Part shown: piece by piece, positions 17,899 to 25,748 of the stretch | How positions within the stretch are numbered: position 1 is the first letter of the stretch | How the letters are laid out: each line of letters starts with the position of its first letter | Assembly (NCBI GenBank): GCA_902589315.1 | Contig: CACISK010000006.1 | Span: forward strand, 1-53,812 | DNA from: an uncultured Pelagibacteraceae bacterium | GTDB lineage: Bacteria > Pseudomonadota > Alphaproteobacteria > Pelagibacterales > Pelagibacteraceae | DNA: 53,812 nt | Direction of reading: 5' to 3' | The notes under the pieces: model-generated | What the model was told of the DNA's origin: nothing | The model's database searches: none | What the model saw: the letters and a program-made list of their open reading frames with translations, nothing else | Program-made: the position numbers and the translations under genes

Positions 17899-17968
17899 TA
17901 CGGTCCATTTGCCTGAGAGTTTCCGGGGTGGTTGCTCCTTCGGCGCTACAAAAGTAGTCTCTCCCGTA
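17833..17968 (-). ncRNA. Tandem glycine riboswitch (gcvT motif)
   Basis: Two glycine aptamers in the gcvT leader. Aptamer 1 spans 17968 down to 17899, closed by TACGG/CCGTA, with the conserved cores GCCGAAGGAGCAA and ACTCTCAGGCAAA. Aptamer 2 spans 17890 down to 17833, closed by CTCTG/CAGAG, with GCCGAAGGAGCAA and ATCTCTCAGGCAAAAAGAC. The linker is about 8 bases. Glycine riboswitches of this family usually turn on glycine cleavage when glycine is abundant. I see no intrinsic terminator between aptamer 2 and the gene, which argues for translational rather than transcriptional control. Confidence 0.95.
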
Positions 17969-18005
17969 TAAATTCTTATAACATAACTAATATAAATTTA
18001 TAGCT

Positions 18006-18878
18006 CTAATTTGTTGCACTTTTTTTTTTCATAAGTGAAAGAAATTGTATTAAAACTGCAAATATCACTATTAAACCACCAACTAAAACGCTGGTTGGAG
18101 GATTTTCATTTATAAACATCCACGCCCAAAAAGGTCCTAAAACTGCCTCTGATAACATTATGATTCCAACTAAGGCTGAAGGTGTAGATCTTGCACCAAT
18201 TGTAATGAAAATAAAACCAAAACCAAGTTGGAAAAAGCCAGCTAAAAATCCCAAAAAAATGTCATTTAAAGATATTAAGATCGTTTTAGACATAAAATAT
18301 CCAATGATCAAAGCAATAACGCCTGCAATAAATTGTAATGGAACCATATCTACACTTGGAAATTTTCTAACTATTAAAATTAATGTTGCGAATGATATTG
18401 GCATAATAAAAGCAGCAATATTTCCACTCATTTGTCCAACTGTTAATGAGCTTCCAACCATCAAAATTATTCCTGAAATTGCTAAAACTATAGAAGTTAA
18501 TGTTATTAAGTTTATTTTTTCTTTTAAAAAGATATATCCAAAGATTGCTAAAAATAATGTTTGGGTTTGAATTATAAAATTAGTATTTGCTACAGTAGTA
18601 TTATACATTGCAAAAACATAACCACTAAAGCCACACGCAAGTATAATCCCTCCAATAAGACCAGGGATTCCAGATTTATAAAATGCTGAAATAAAATTTT
18701 GCTTATAAATAATAATTAGAAAGATTAGAACTACAGTAATAAAAAAAACTGATCTCCAAAATAGAATTTGCCATAAAGTAGAGCCTTCGAAAGATTTGAC
18801 TATCAACCCTCCAAAACTTAGACTGAAAGCACCAAAAAAAATCAAAAGCGGCCCTGGTAATTTTGTAATTAAATTCAT
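18006..18878 (-). CDS. EamA/DMT-family transporter
   Basis: A 290-residue membrane protein with about ten hydrophobic segments in two EamA halves, first half from LLIFFGAFSLSFGGLIV and second half from MSGNIAAFIMPISFATLILIV. It starts with a 4-base ATGA overlap on the stop of pxpC, so it is the last gene of a minus-strand pxpB-pxpC-eamA operon. Co-transcription with 5-oxoprolinase subunits suggests transport of 5-oxoproline, glutamate or a related compound, but this is inference. It also lies 28 bases from the far end of the gcv leader region, facing the same way. Confidence 0.85.
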   Translation of the reverse strand: MNLITKLPGPLLIFFGAFSLSFGGLIVKSFEGSTLWQILFWRSVFFITVVLIFLIIIYKQNFISAFYKSGIPGLIGGIILACGFSGYVFAMYNTTVANTNFIIQTQTLFLAIFGYIFLKEKINLITLTSIVLAISGIILMVGSSLTVGQMSGNIAAFIMPISFATLILIVRKFPSVDMVPLQFIAGVIALIIGYFMSKTILISLNDIFLGFLAGFFQLGFGFIFITIGARSTPSALVGIIMLSEAVLGPFWAWMFINENPPTSVLVGGLIVIFAVLIQFLSLMKKKSATN

Positions 18879-19831
18879 TTAATTTGAGAAATAAGATTAT
18901 TAGTCTCCATCTGATAAAGTTTATATAATGTTTCAGCATCCTCTAAGCTTACATCTTTAAATTTAATATTAGATCCTGGTGTTAATTGTACCAGTCGATC
19001 ATAGTCAGCAGATATTACAGTTGCAATCTTCGGATAACCACCAATAGTCCCATGATCTGATAACATAATTATTGGATCTCCAGCAGATGTGATTTGAATT
19101 ACACCTTTTACCAAACCTTCAGATTTTATATTAGGATCGACAATATTTTCAATTTTTGGACCTTCTAATCTCATACCCATCCTGTCTGAAAGTTTTGTAA
19201 TTTTAAAACTTTCTTTAAAGAATTTATTTTGTGAAGACACAGAAAAATAATCATAATTTGTGCCTTTAATGACCCTTATATTTTCAATAGTGCTACCCAA
19301 GTAATCAAGTTTTCTTTCGTTAAAAGAATTATTGATATCAATTATTTCAATTTCTAAATCTTTAGAAAGTTTATTTCCATTATTTGTTCCAATTTTAGCT
19401 TGTGTATTTATTGAACAGCTGCCCCAATAATAATCAACACCAAAAGTTCCATTAATCGAAAAATATCCATAAACAGACTTGTTGGTTGAATGTATGTCGA
19501 CTTCATCTCCATTTTTTAATAAATAACATTGGTAGGAATTACCATCAATAACACCCTCTTTTGTTATAATTTTAAATGATACATTTCCAGAAATACAAAA
19601 AAAAATATCTTTTCCAAAATACCTCAAATGTGGGCCTTGATAAGCAAATTCTATTACAGGTGAATTGTAATCATTTTGTAGAAGTGAGTTTAACAATTGA
19701 AAATTTCTTTTATCCATCGCTCCACTAAAAGGAATACCAATATGGTATAAATTATTTCTTCCTAAGTCTTGATATGTGGTGTTGATACCAGCTCTTAAGA
19801 TTTTAAAGTAGTTTCTATCTTTTGATTTCAT
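18875..19831 (-). CDS. pxpC: 5-oxoprolinase subunit C (biotin-dependent carboxyltransferase/KipA family)
   Basis: A 318-residue subunit of the ATP-dependent prokaryotic 5-oxoprolinase, which opens 5-oxo-L-proline to glutamate. The family start is LRAGINTTYQDLGRNNLYHIGIPFSGAMDKRNF; the signature SDHGTIGGYPKIATVISADYD is near residue 260. The 5' end overlaps pxpB by 17 bases and the 3' end overlaps the EamA gene by 4. Length is normal for the family. In Bacillus the homologue KipA antagonises the kinase inhibitor KipI, but in proteobacteria PxpABC acts as a metabolic enzyme. Confidence 0.93.
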   Translation of the reverse strand: MKSKDRNYFKILRAGINTTYQDLGRNNLYHIGIPFSGAMDKRNFQLLNSLLQNDYNSPVIEFAYQGPHLRYFGKDIFFCISGNVSFKIITKEGVIDGNSYQCYLLKNGDEVDIHSTNKSVYGYFSINGTFGVDYYWGSCSINTQAKIGTNNGNKLSKDLEIEIIDINNSFNERKLDYLGSTIENIRVIKGTNYDYFSVSSQNKFFKESFKITKLSDRMGMRLEGPKIENIVDPNIKSEGLVKGVIQITSAGDPIIMLSDHGTIGGYPKIATVISADYDRLVQLTPGSNIKFKDVSLEDAETLYKLYQMETNNLISQIK

Positions 19832-20489
19832 TATATTTATCTAAAGTTATTCTATAAAATTTTATTGTATCACCTGGATTAACAAGATTGGGGTTTGATT
19901 GATTAGATGTGTCGAAAATATTTTGTGGTGTATTTCCCAAAATATTCCATCCTCCAGGTGTTTCAAAAGTGTATATGTTGCAAAATTGTTCTGTTATTCC
20001 AACAGAACCTTTTGGAACTTTAACTCTTGGTGTTTCTAATCTTTTTAATCTCATTTCCTGGTTAAGATCGCCAAGAAAAGGCATGCCAGCCACAAATCCT
20101 GTCATATAACAAAAGTAATTTTTGCTAAAAAATTTTTCTAGAATTATTTCTGATTTTAATTTTAATTTATTTTCAATTCTTTTAATATCTAATGCAAAAT
20201 TATTATCACAACACACAGGAATTTCGATTAGGTTTTTTTCTAATTTATTGTTTTCTTTAATCTCTATATTTTCAATTTTTTTTTTTAAAGATAAAAAAGA
20301 ATGTATATTTAAATCATATGAAATTATTAATTTATTATAAGATGGAGTTAAGTTTGTAATACCTTCTAAATTTAATTTTTTTATATGGTAAAAATATTTG
20401 ATAACATTTGAATTAATTTCTTGATTTACATCACTTCCAAAGTCGCAATACAAAGCTGCGTCACCAAGATTTAATATATTTTTTATCAT
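19815..20489 (-). CDS. pxpB: 5-oxoprolinase subunit B (KipI family)
   Basis: A 224-residue KipI/allophanate hydrolase subunit 1-type protein, partner of PxpC. Characteristic segments: NLGDAALYCDFGSDVNQEIN at the N-terminus, PVCCDNNFALDIKRIE in the middle, and FCYMTGFVAGMPFLGDLNQEM followed by RLETPRVKVPKGSVGI and TPGGWNILGNTP near the C-terminus. Together with PxpA and PxpC it forms the 5-oxoprolinase complex that recycles 5-oxoproline arising from glutamine or glutathione breakdown. The gene is divergent from pxpA with 27 bases between the start codons, so the two transcripts must share a very compact control region. Confidence 0.93.
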   Translation of the reverse strand: MIKNILNLGDAALYCDFGSDVNQEINSNVIKYFYHIKKLNLEGITNLTPSYNKLIISYDLNIHSFLSLKKKIENIEIKENNKLEKNLIEIPVCCDNNFALDIKRIENKLKLKSEIILEKFFSKNYFCYMTGFVAGMPFLGDLNQEMRLKRLETPRVKVPKGSVGITEQFCNIYTFETPGGWNILGNTPQNIFDTSNQSNPNLVNPGDTIKFYRITLDKYNEIKR

Positions 20490-20516
20490 CCCATGTTATA
20501 CTTATGATTTATTAGT

Positions 20517-21290
20517 ATGGAAATTAATATCAATTGTGATTTAGGTGAAAAATCAAAGCATCATTCAGATGAAAATGATCCAAAATTACTAGAAATTGTC
20601 AATTCAGCTAATGTTGCTTGTGGTTATCATGCTGGTGATGAAGATAGCATGAACCAAGTTGTAAAAATTTGTAAGAAAAACGGTGTTAGCATAGGTGCAC
20701 ATCCATCATTTAATGATCCAGAAAACTTTGGACGTAAAAGACTAAATTTATCGTCAGATGAAATAAATAAATTATTAATTGATCAGTATGAAATTTTACA
20801 AGATATAGCTGAAAAACATGGTGAGAACGTTACACATATTAAACCACATGGTGCATTAAATAATATGGCTTGCGAAGATATTGAGCTTGCAAAGATCATT
20901 GCAAAATCAATCTGCAATTTTAATAAAGATTTAATTTATTTAGTGCCTACAGGTTCAAAGATGGAAGAAGCAGCAAAGAAATTTGATATGAGGATAGCAT
21001 GTGAAATTTTTGCTGATAGAAATTATGAAGATAATGGAAACTTAGTGTCTAGAAAAGAGCCTCATGCACTTATTACAGATCCAGATAAAGCAAAAAGTCA
21101 CGTTTTAAGCATGGTTAAGAACCAAGCCATTAATTGTCACAGCGGAAAGCAAATACCTTGTGAAATAGATTCTGTGTGCATACATGGAGATAATGAAAGT
21201 TCTCTAGCTACAGCTATATCCATAAAAAATAATTTAATAGATAATGGCTTAGAACTAAAAACACTAACTAACTTAAGGAAATTTAAATAA
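20517..21290 (+). CDS. pxpA: 5-oxoprolinase subunit A (LamB/YcsF family)
   Basis: A 257-residue LamB/YcsF family protein. The metal-binding type N-terminal INCDLGEKSKHHSDEND, then VNSANVACGYHAGDEDSM, GAHPSFNDPENFGRKRL, HIKPHGALNN and the C-terminal CIHGDNESSLATA are all present. It is the third subunit of 5-oxoprolinase, cleaving 5-oxoproline with ATP. It is transcribed away from pxpB and overlaps the following TPR gene by one base (TAATG). Length is normal (about 245-255). Confidence 0.95.
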   Translation: MEININCDLGEKSKHHSDENDPKLLEIVNSANVACGYHAGDEDSMNQVVKICKKNGVSIGAHPSFNDPENFGRKRLNLSSDEINKLLIDQYEILQDIAEKHGENVTHIKPHGALNNMACEDIELAKIIAKSICNFNKDLIYLVPTGSKMEEAAKKFDMRIACEIFADRNYEDNGNLVSRKEPHALITDPDKAKSHVLSMVKNQAINCHSGKQIPCEIDSVCIHGDNESSLATAISIKNNLIDNGLELKTLTNLRKFK

Positions 21291-21778
21291 TGATAAAGAA
21301 AATATTTTTTTCAATGTTCTTTTTAATTTTTTTAGCAGGAACATCTTTTGCAGCTGGATCTAGTAGTGATTCTGGATCAACAGAAAGCCATTATGATAAG
21401 GCAGTGAAATTGATTAAAGCTGCAAAAAAATTAGAAAAAAAAGGTAAAACAGAGAAAGCAATTAAAAGATACGAAAGAGCAATTAAATTTTTAGTAAAGT
21501 CAAATAAGATGAAGCCAAATAAAGCAGACACATTAAATTATCTTGGATTTGCAACTAGAAAAACTGGTGATTTTGAAAATGGTGAGAAATATTATCTTCA
21601 AGGTTTAGCTATTGAGCCAAATCACATAGGAATTAACGAATATCTTGGTGAATTATATGTTGCAACCGATAGGATAAATTTAGCAAAAGAAAGATTGAGT
21701 GTTCTAGAGGGATGTAATTGTGAAGAATACAATCAGTTAAAGGGTGTTATAGACGGATCTAAAAAATCAAAATACTAG
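21290..21778 (+). CDS. Exported tetratricopeptide-repeat protein
   Basis: A 162-residue protein with a signal peptide (MIKKIFFSMFFLIFLAGTSFAAG, likely cut after AFA-like SFA), a Ser/Gly-rich linker, and roughly three TPR-like helical pairs from residue 36: AVKLIKAAKKLEKKGKTEKA, ADTLNYLGFATRKTGDFENG, and IGINEYLGELYVATDRINLA. Two cysteines (GCNCEE) lie near the C-terminus. It probably serves as a periplasmic protein-interaction module. It is coupled to pxpA by a TAATG overlap and ends 4 bases into the convergent dctM gene. The partner is unknown. Confidence 0.85.
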   Translation: MIKKIFFSMFFLIFLAGTSFAAGSSSDSGSTESHYDKAVKLIKAAKKLEKKGKTEKAIKRYERAIKFLVKSNKMKPNKADTLNYLGFATRKTGDFENGEKYYLQGLAIEPNHIGINEYLGELYVATDRINLAKERLSVLEGCNCEEYNQLKGVIDGSKKSKY

Positions 21779-23085
21779 TTTATATTTTTTATCATTTGCT
21801 CAGGCATCCAAAGAGCAATTTCTGGAAATATCACAACCAAGATAACAGCAAAAATCATTAGCAAGAAGAGTGGAAACGCACTTCTTGCTATATAACCCAT
21901 ATCTTTATTAGCCATACCCTGAAGAACAAAAAGATTAAAACCAACCGGCGGCGTGATCTGAGCCATTTCGACAACAATAACTAGAAAAACACCAAACCAA
22001 ATCATATCAAAACCTGCTTGTCTAATCATTGGTTCAATTATAGCCATTGTTAAAACTACAGCAGAGATACCATCAAGAAACATTCCAAGAATTATATAAA
22101 AAATCATTAAAACAAAAATTAAAACATATGGAGAAAGTTCCATTCCTTCAATCCATAGAGCAAGATTCCTTGGCAATCCCGTAAATCCCATTGCCAAAGA
22201 TAAAAATGTGGCTCCTGCTAATATAAAAGCTATCATACAGGAAGTTTTAGTAGCACCCAAGAGTGACTCTTTAAATGTTTTTAAAGAGAAACTTTTTTGA
22301 AAGTATGATAATATTAATGCACCTACTACACCCAAAGAAGCTGCTTCGGTTGCGGTTGCTATGCCAGTATAAATTGAGCCAATAACTGAAACTATTAATA
22401 ATATTACAGGTATCAGTTTTCCTGATTTCCTTACCTTTTCCATAAGTGAGAAGTCTTGTTTAAAAGTAGGCATGGATTTTTTATTTATTAACGACCAAAT
22501 CATTACATATGTCATAAAGATCAACGCAATCATTATTCCTGGTAAAATTCCTGCAATAAATAGTTTTGCAATCGACTCTTGGACAGTCACACCATAAATA
22601 ATTAAAATAATTGAAGGTGGAATTAGAAGACCGAGTGTTCCTGAACCAGCTAAACTTCCAAGCAGAATACTTTCTGGATATTTTCTTTTTCTTAGTTCAG
22701 GAATAGACATTTTTCCTACTGTGGCTACAGTTGCTGCAGAAGATCCTGAAATAGCTGCAAATAAAGCACATCCAACTACATTAACATGCACTAAGCCACC
22801 GGGTAGTTTCTGCATCCATGGGGATAATCCTTCAAATAAATTTTCAGATAACTTTGTCCGAAATAAAATTTCACCCATCCAAACAAATAAAGGAAGTGCA
22901 GTTAAAGTCCATGAAGATGAGGCACCCCAAATTGTTGTTGCCATCGCATCACCAACTGGTCTTGTGGTGAACAGCATCATTCCTATAGATGAAACACCAA
23001 CCATGCTTATAGCAACCCAAATTCCTGAGCCTAAAAATATCAAGAGAACACTTATGAAAAATATAGTAAGTAAAATTTCAGTCAT
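21775..23085 (-). CDS. dctM: TRAP transporter large permease (DctM type)
   Basis: A 436-residue membrane protein with about twelve hydrophobic segments, the ion-transporter-fold subunit of a tripartite ATP-independent periplasmic transporter. Family sequences: ISGSSAATVATVGKMSIPELRKRKYPESILLGSLAGSGTLGLLIPPS across residues 110-160, and GMFLDGISAVVLTMAIIEPM and AQITPPVGFNLFVLQG in the second half. It overlaps dctQ by 8 bases. Uptake of an organic acid driven by a sodium or proton gradient is inferred from the family; the substrate is undefined. Confidence 0.95.
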   Translation of the reverse strand: MTEILLTIFFISVLLIFLGSGIWVAISMVGVSSIGMMLFTTRPVGDAMATTIWGASSSWTLTALPLFVWMGEILFRTKLSENLFEGLSPWMQKLPGGLVHVNVVGCALFAAISGSSAATVATVGKMSIPELRKRKYPESILLGSLAGSGTLGLLIPPSIILIIYGVTVQESIAKLFIAGILPGIMIALIFMTYVMIWSLINKKSMPTFKQDFSLMEKVRKSGKLIPVILLIVSVIGSIYTGIATATEAASLGVVGALILSYFQKSFSLKTFKESLLGATKTSCMIAFILAGATFLSLAMGFTGLPRNLALWIEGMELSPYVLIFVLMIFYIILGMFLDGISAVVLTMAIIEPMIRQAGFDMIWFGVFLVIVVEMAQITPPVGFNLFVLQGMANKDMGYIARSAFPLFLLMIFAVILVVIFPEIALWMPEQMIKNIN

Positions 23086-23569
23086 TTTTTTTTATTTGTA
23101 TTTTCAAAACTAATTGATGAGATACACATATGAAAAATATTAGTGATCCTAAAGCAACACTAGTTTGTGGTATCCAAATTAAAATTTCGTCAGCTCCTTC
23201 ACTTCTCTCTTGAAATTCATAAGATATTTTTAGCATTTTTAAAAAATAAAAAGCTAGATAACCAGAAAAAATAGTTGCAACTATCAAACTCCATAATTCC
23301 AAAAATCTCTTTTTAATCCCAGTAGCTTTTTCTAAAAATAAAGTAATTCTAATGTGACCACCTTCTACAAAAGTATAAGATAAAGCAAAAAAAGATGAGG
23401 CAGACATACAATATCCAGAATATTCAGCTAGGCCTCTTATATAAAAACCAAATATTCTTGATGAAATTCCAATTAAAATAAAAACTGCAACCAAAATAAG
23501 AAAGAATGCAGCGATATAGCCTGAGTAACTATAAAGATTATTTAAAAATTTATTGACTTTAGCAAACAT
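23078..23569 (-). CDS. dctQ: TRAP transporter small permease (DctQ type)
   Basis: A 163-residue four-helix membrane protein. Family features include the first segment FFLILVAVFILIGISSRIFGFYIRGLAEYSGYCM and the following SASSFFALSYTFVEGGHIRI, matching the DctQ E/G-H-I-R consensus. It pairs with DctM (8-base overlap). Its ATG lies only 2 bases downstream of an 11-base-pair hairpin with a T run that separates it from dctP, so it has no free Shine-Dalgarno and must depend on read-through or hairpin opening. Confidence 0.92.
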   Translation of the reverse strand: MFAKVNKFLNNLYSYSGYIAAFFLILVAVFILIGISSRIFGFYIRGLAEYSGYCMSASSFFALSYTFVEGGHIRITLFLEKATGIKKRFLELWSLIVATIFSGYLAFYFLKMLKISYEFQERSEGADEILIWIPQTSVALGSLIFFICVSHQLVLKIQIKKND

Positions 23570-23571
23570 AT

Positions 23572-23598
23572 AAAAAGGCCGTTTAATACGGCCTTTTT
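23572..23598 (-). terminator. Intercistronic terminator-like hairpin between dctP and dctQ
   Basis: Arms 23572-23582 and 23588-23598 pair perfectly over 11 base pairs (AAAAAGGCCGT with ACGGCCTTTTT) around a 5-base loop. Read on the minus strand it has the GC-rich stem and T run of an intrinsic terminator. It lies 12 bases after the dctP stop and 2 bases before the dctQ start. It probably reduces dctQM transcription relative to dctP and protects the dctP mRNA 3' end. Confidence 0.88.
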
Positions 23599-23610
23599 AA
23601 TTATAATGAT

Positions 23611-24582
23611 TTAATTATAAGCAGCAAGAACACTAGCACCTCTATCGCCAGCTTTTTTCTTCCATTCTTCTGCCATTGTAGCACCAACTTTTTTGAAATG
23701 ACTTTCAAGGGCTGCATTTACTTTGCCTACTTTCATTCCAGCATCAGCTAAAGCTTTTTTATCAGCAACATTTCCTTTTTTTGAAAGTGCCCAACCTTTT
23801 TTCTCAGCAACAACTGCCTCTTCCATAATCATTTTTTGTGTAGCTTTATCTAATTTATTCCAAGAACCTCTGTGAGCTACAATCATATTTTTTGGAAACC
23901 AAGCTGCAATATCATAAAAATACTTTACTCCATTTTCCCAAATTTTACTGTTCTTACCAGTAGTTGGTGAAGTAATCATACTTTCAACCGCACCAGTTGA
24001 GAATGCTTGGCTTATTTCAGCTGCTTCTATTTTTGTAGGAGCCATACCTGTCAACTCGGCCATTCTAATAGTTGCAGAATTATATGCTCTAAATTTTAAA
24101 CCTTTTAAATCAGCAACACTATTAATTTCTTTTTTACTATAAAGACCTTGCGCAGGCCATGGTACAGCGTATAAAAATACAAGACCTTTTTGATCTAGAC
24201 CTTTAATTATTGCAGGCTTAGATGCTTGATACAGTTTCATAGCATCATCATAAGATGTCGCAAGAAATGGTTGTGAATCAATCTCTAATAACGGATCCTC
24301 TTTACCTAGAGCCGACATAAATCTCTCACCAATTTGAGCTTGTCCAGTTCTAACAGCCCTAAATATCTCTCCACCTTTAAATAGAGATCCACCTGGGTGT
24401 GTTACTATTGTTAATTTCCCCCCGCTTTTTTCTGAGACATTTTTAGCAAATTCAGCTGCATTAGCAGAGTGGAAGTTGCTTGCACCATATGCTAGTGCCA
24501 TATCCCATTTTTCTGCAGCAAAAGCATTAGCAGTTAAAAGAACAGAAAATAAAACAGAGAGCAAAATTTTGAAAAGTTTCAT
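23611..24582 (-). CDS. dctP: TRAP transporter periplasmic substrate-binding protein (DctP)
   Basis: A 323-residue exported protein with a signal peptide (residues 1-22, ANAFA before AEKWDMAL). It has the DctP fold marks: LTIVTHPGGSLFKGGEIFRAVRTGQAQIGE near 60, the substrate-contact region LKGLKFRAYNSATIRM near 165 with the family arginine, and EISQAFSTGAVESMITSP near 195. A very strong Shine-Dalgarno (GGAGGA, complement of 24586-24591) predicts high expression, as expected of an abundant SAR11 binding protein. The dctQM genes follow after a hairpin. The ligand is unknown; the conserved arginine fits a carboxylate. Confidence 0.95.
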   Translation of the reverse strand: MKLFKILLSVLFSVLLTANAFAAEKWDMALAYGASNFHSANAAEFAKNVSEKSGGKLTIVTHPGGSLFKGGEIFRAVRTGQAQIGERFMSALGKEDPLLEIDSQPFLATSYDDAMKLYQASKPAIIKGLDQKGLVFLYAVPWPAQGLYSKKEINSVADLKGLKFRAYNSATIRMAELTGMAPTKIEAAEISQAFSTGAVESMITSPTTGKNSKIWENGVKYFYDIAAWFPKNMIVAHRGSWNKLDKATQKMIMEEAVVAEKKGWALSKKGNVADKKALADAGMKVGKVNAALESHFKKVGATMAEEWKKKAGDRGASVLAAYN

Positions 24583-24694
24583 AAATCCTCCATATTTCTA
24601 AAAAACATATCTCATTATGTATTAAAACTTAAATCAATAAAAATTTTTGATGTTTTATTGAAAAATAATAAATAATTACTATTATAATAACATC

Positions 24695-25306
24695 TTGATC
24701 GAACAATCACTCATTTTACTGCAAATTATATTTATAGATATTATTCTTGCGGCAGATAATGCAATAATAATAGGATTAATAGCAGCTAATTTTGTCCCAA
24801 AAAATAGAAAAAAAATAATATTCTGGGGAGTGGTTGGAGCGTTAGTTTTCAAAGTTATATTTGCAATATTTGCAACATATTTATTTAAGTTTTACTTCAT
24901 TAAAATTCTTGGTGGATTACTTTTAATTTGGATTGTTAATGACTTAAGAAAAGATTTATTTGAAATTCAAAAAATTAAGTCTCCTAAAAAGAAATCTATG
25001 GAACCTTCATTTATCAAAAGTATTTACAAAGTATTATTTGCAGATATTACGATTAGTTTTGATAACGTTATTGGCGTTGTGGGTGCAGCCAAAGGTAATT
25101 TTGGTTTTATGATTTTTGGATTAGTATTATCAGTAGTTCTTACTGGAGCCTTAGCTACTTATTTAGCAAATTATATACAAAAACATCTATGGATAGCTTA
25201 TATAGGTTTAGGCTTTATATTGTTGGTTGCTATTCAATTAGTAATAGGTGGATTAGTCGATTTAGAAATTTTAAATATTAACGAAAAATATATAAAGTAT
25301 TTCTAA
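24695..25306 (+). CDS. TerC/YjbE-family integral membrane protein
   Basis: A 203-residue protein with about seven hydrophobic segments. Two repeat motifs typical of the TerC/YkoY/YjbE family carry acidic residues within the membrane: IDIILAADNAIIIGL near residue 14 and FADITISFDNVIGVVG near 108. Relatives are implicated in manganese or other metal export. The start appears to be a TTG at 24695, since no ATG precedes the first motif; residues MIEQSLILLQ then lead straight into helix 1. The 112-base upstream region shows no yybP-ykoY-type manganese riboswitch core that I can see. Confidence 0.85.
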   Translation: MIEQSLILLQIIFIDIILAADNAIIIGLIAANFVPKNRKKIIFWGVVGALVFKVIFAIFATYLFKFYFIKILGGLLLIWIVNDLRKDLFEIQKIKSPKKKSMEPSFIKSIYKVLFADITISFDNVIGVVGAAKGNFGFMIFGLVLSVVLTGALATYLANYIQKHLWIAYIGLGFILLVAIQLVIGGLVDLEILNINEKYIKYF

Positions 25307-25308
25307 TA

Positions 25309-25728
25309 TTACCAAGTTCCAGTATTTTCCATTGATGACCAGGGCTCTTTAGGAGGAAGATTTCCCTCCTGAAGTATTTCAATTGATATTTTATCTGGTG
25401 ATTTCACAAATGCCATATGACCATCTCTAGGTGGTCTATTAATTGTATAACCCATATCCATTAGTCTTTGACATATTTCGTATATATTTTTAACTCTATA
25501 AGCTAAGTGACCAAAGTTTCTAGATCCCTCTCCTAAATTGTCACCGTCCCAATTATAAGTTAGTTCAATTTCTGCATTATTGTCGTTTGGTGCAGCTAAA
25601 AAAATTAATGTATATCTACCTTTTTCATTTTCCATTCTTTTTGTCTCTTTTAAACCCAGTCCATCACAAAAAAATTTTAACGACTCCTGAATATTCGAAA
25701 TTCTGATCATTGTGTGTAAATATTTCAT
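25309..25728 (-). CDS. gloA: Lactoylglutathione lyase (glyoxalase I)
   Basis: A 139-residue VOC-fold metalloenzyme that isomerises the methylglyoxal-glutathione hemithioacetal to S-lactoylglutathione. Compared by memory with E. coli GloA, all four metal ligands are present: His5 (KYLHTM), Glu in IELTYNWDGD, His in FGHLAYRV and Glu in KISIEILQE. Length is normal. The gene is 20 bases from the end of guaA on the same strand and convergent with the TerC-like gene. It shows a C-terminal extension rich in Pro and Trp (PPKEPWSSMENTGTW) relative to E. coli. Confidence 0.92.
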   Translation of the reverse strand: MKYLHTMIRISNIQESLKFFCDGLGLKETKRMENEKGRYTLIFLAAPNDNNAEIELTYNWDGDNLGEGSRNFGHLAYRVKNIYEICQRLMDMGYTINRPPRDGHMAFVKSPDKISIEILQEGNLPPKEPWSSMENTGTW

Positions 25729-25748
25729 AGTAAAATTATAATTTATTT

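Noticed and set aside
24583-24694. Manganese riboswitch upstream of the TerC-like gene
   Set aside because: TerC relatives often follow one, but no conserved core or paired stems could be found in these 112 AT-rich bases.
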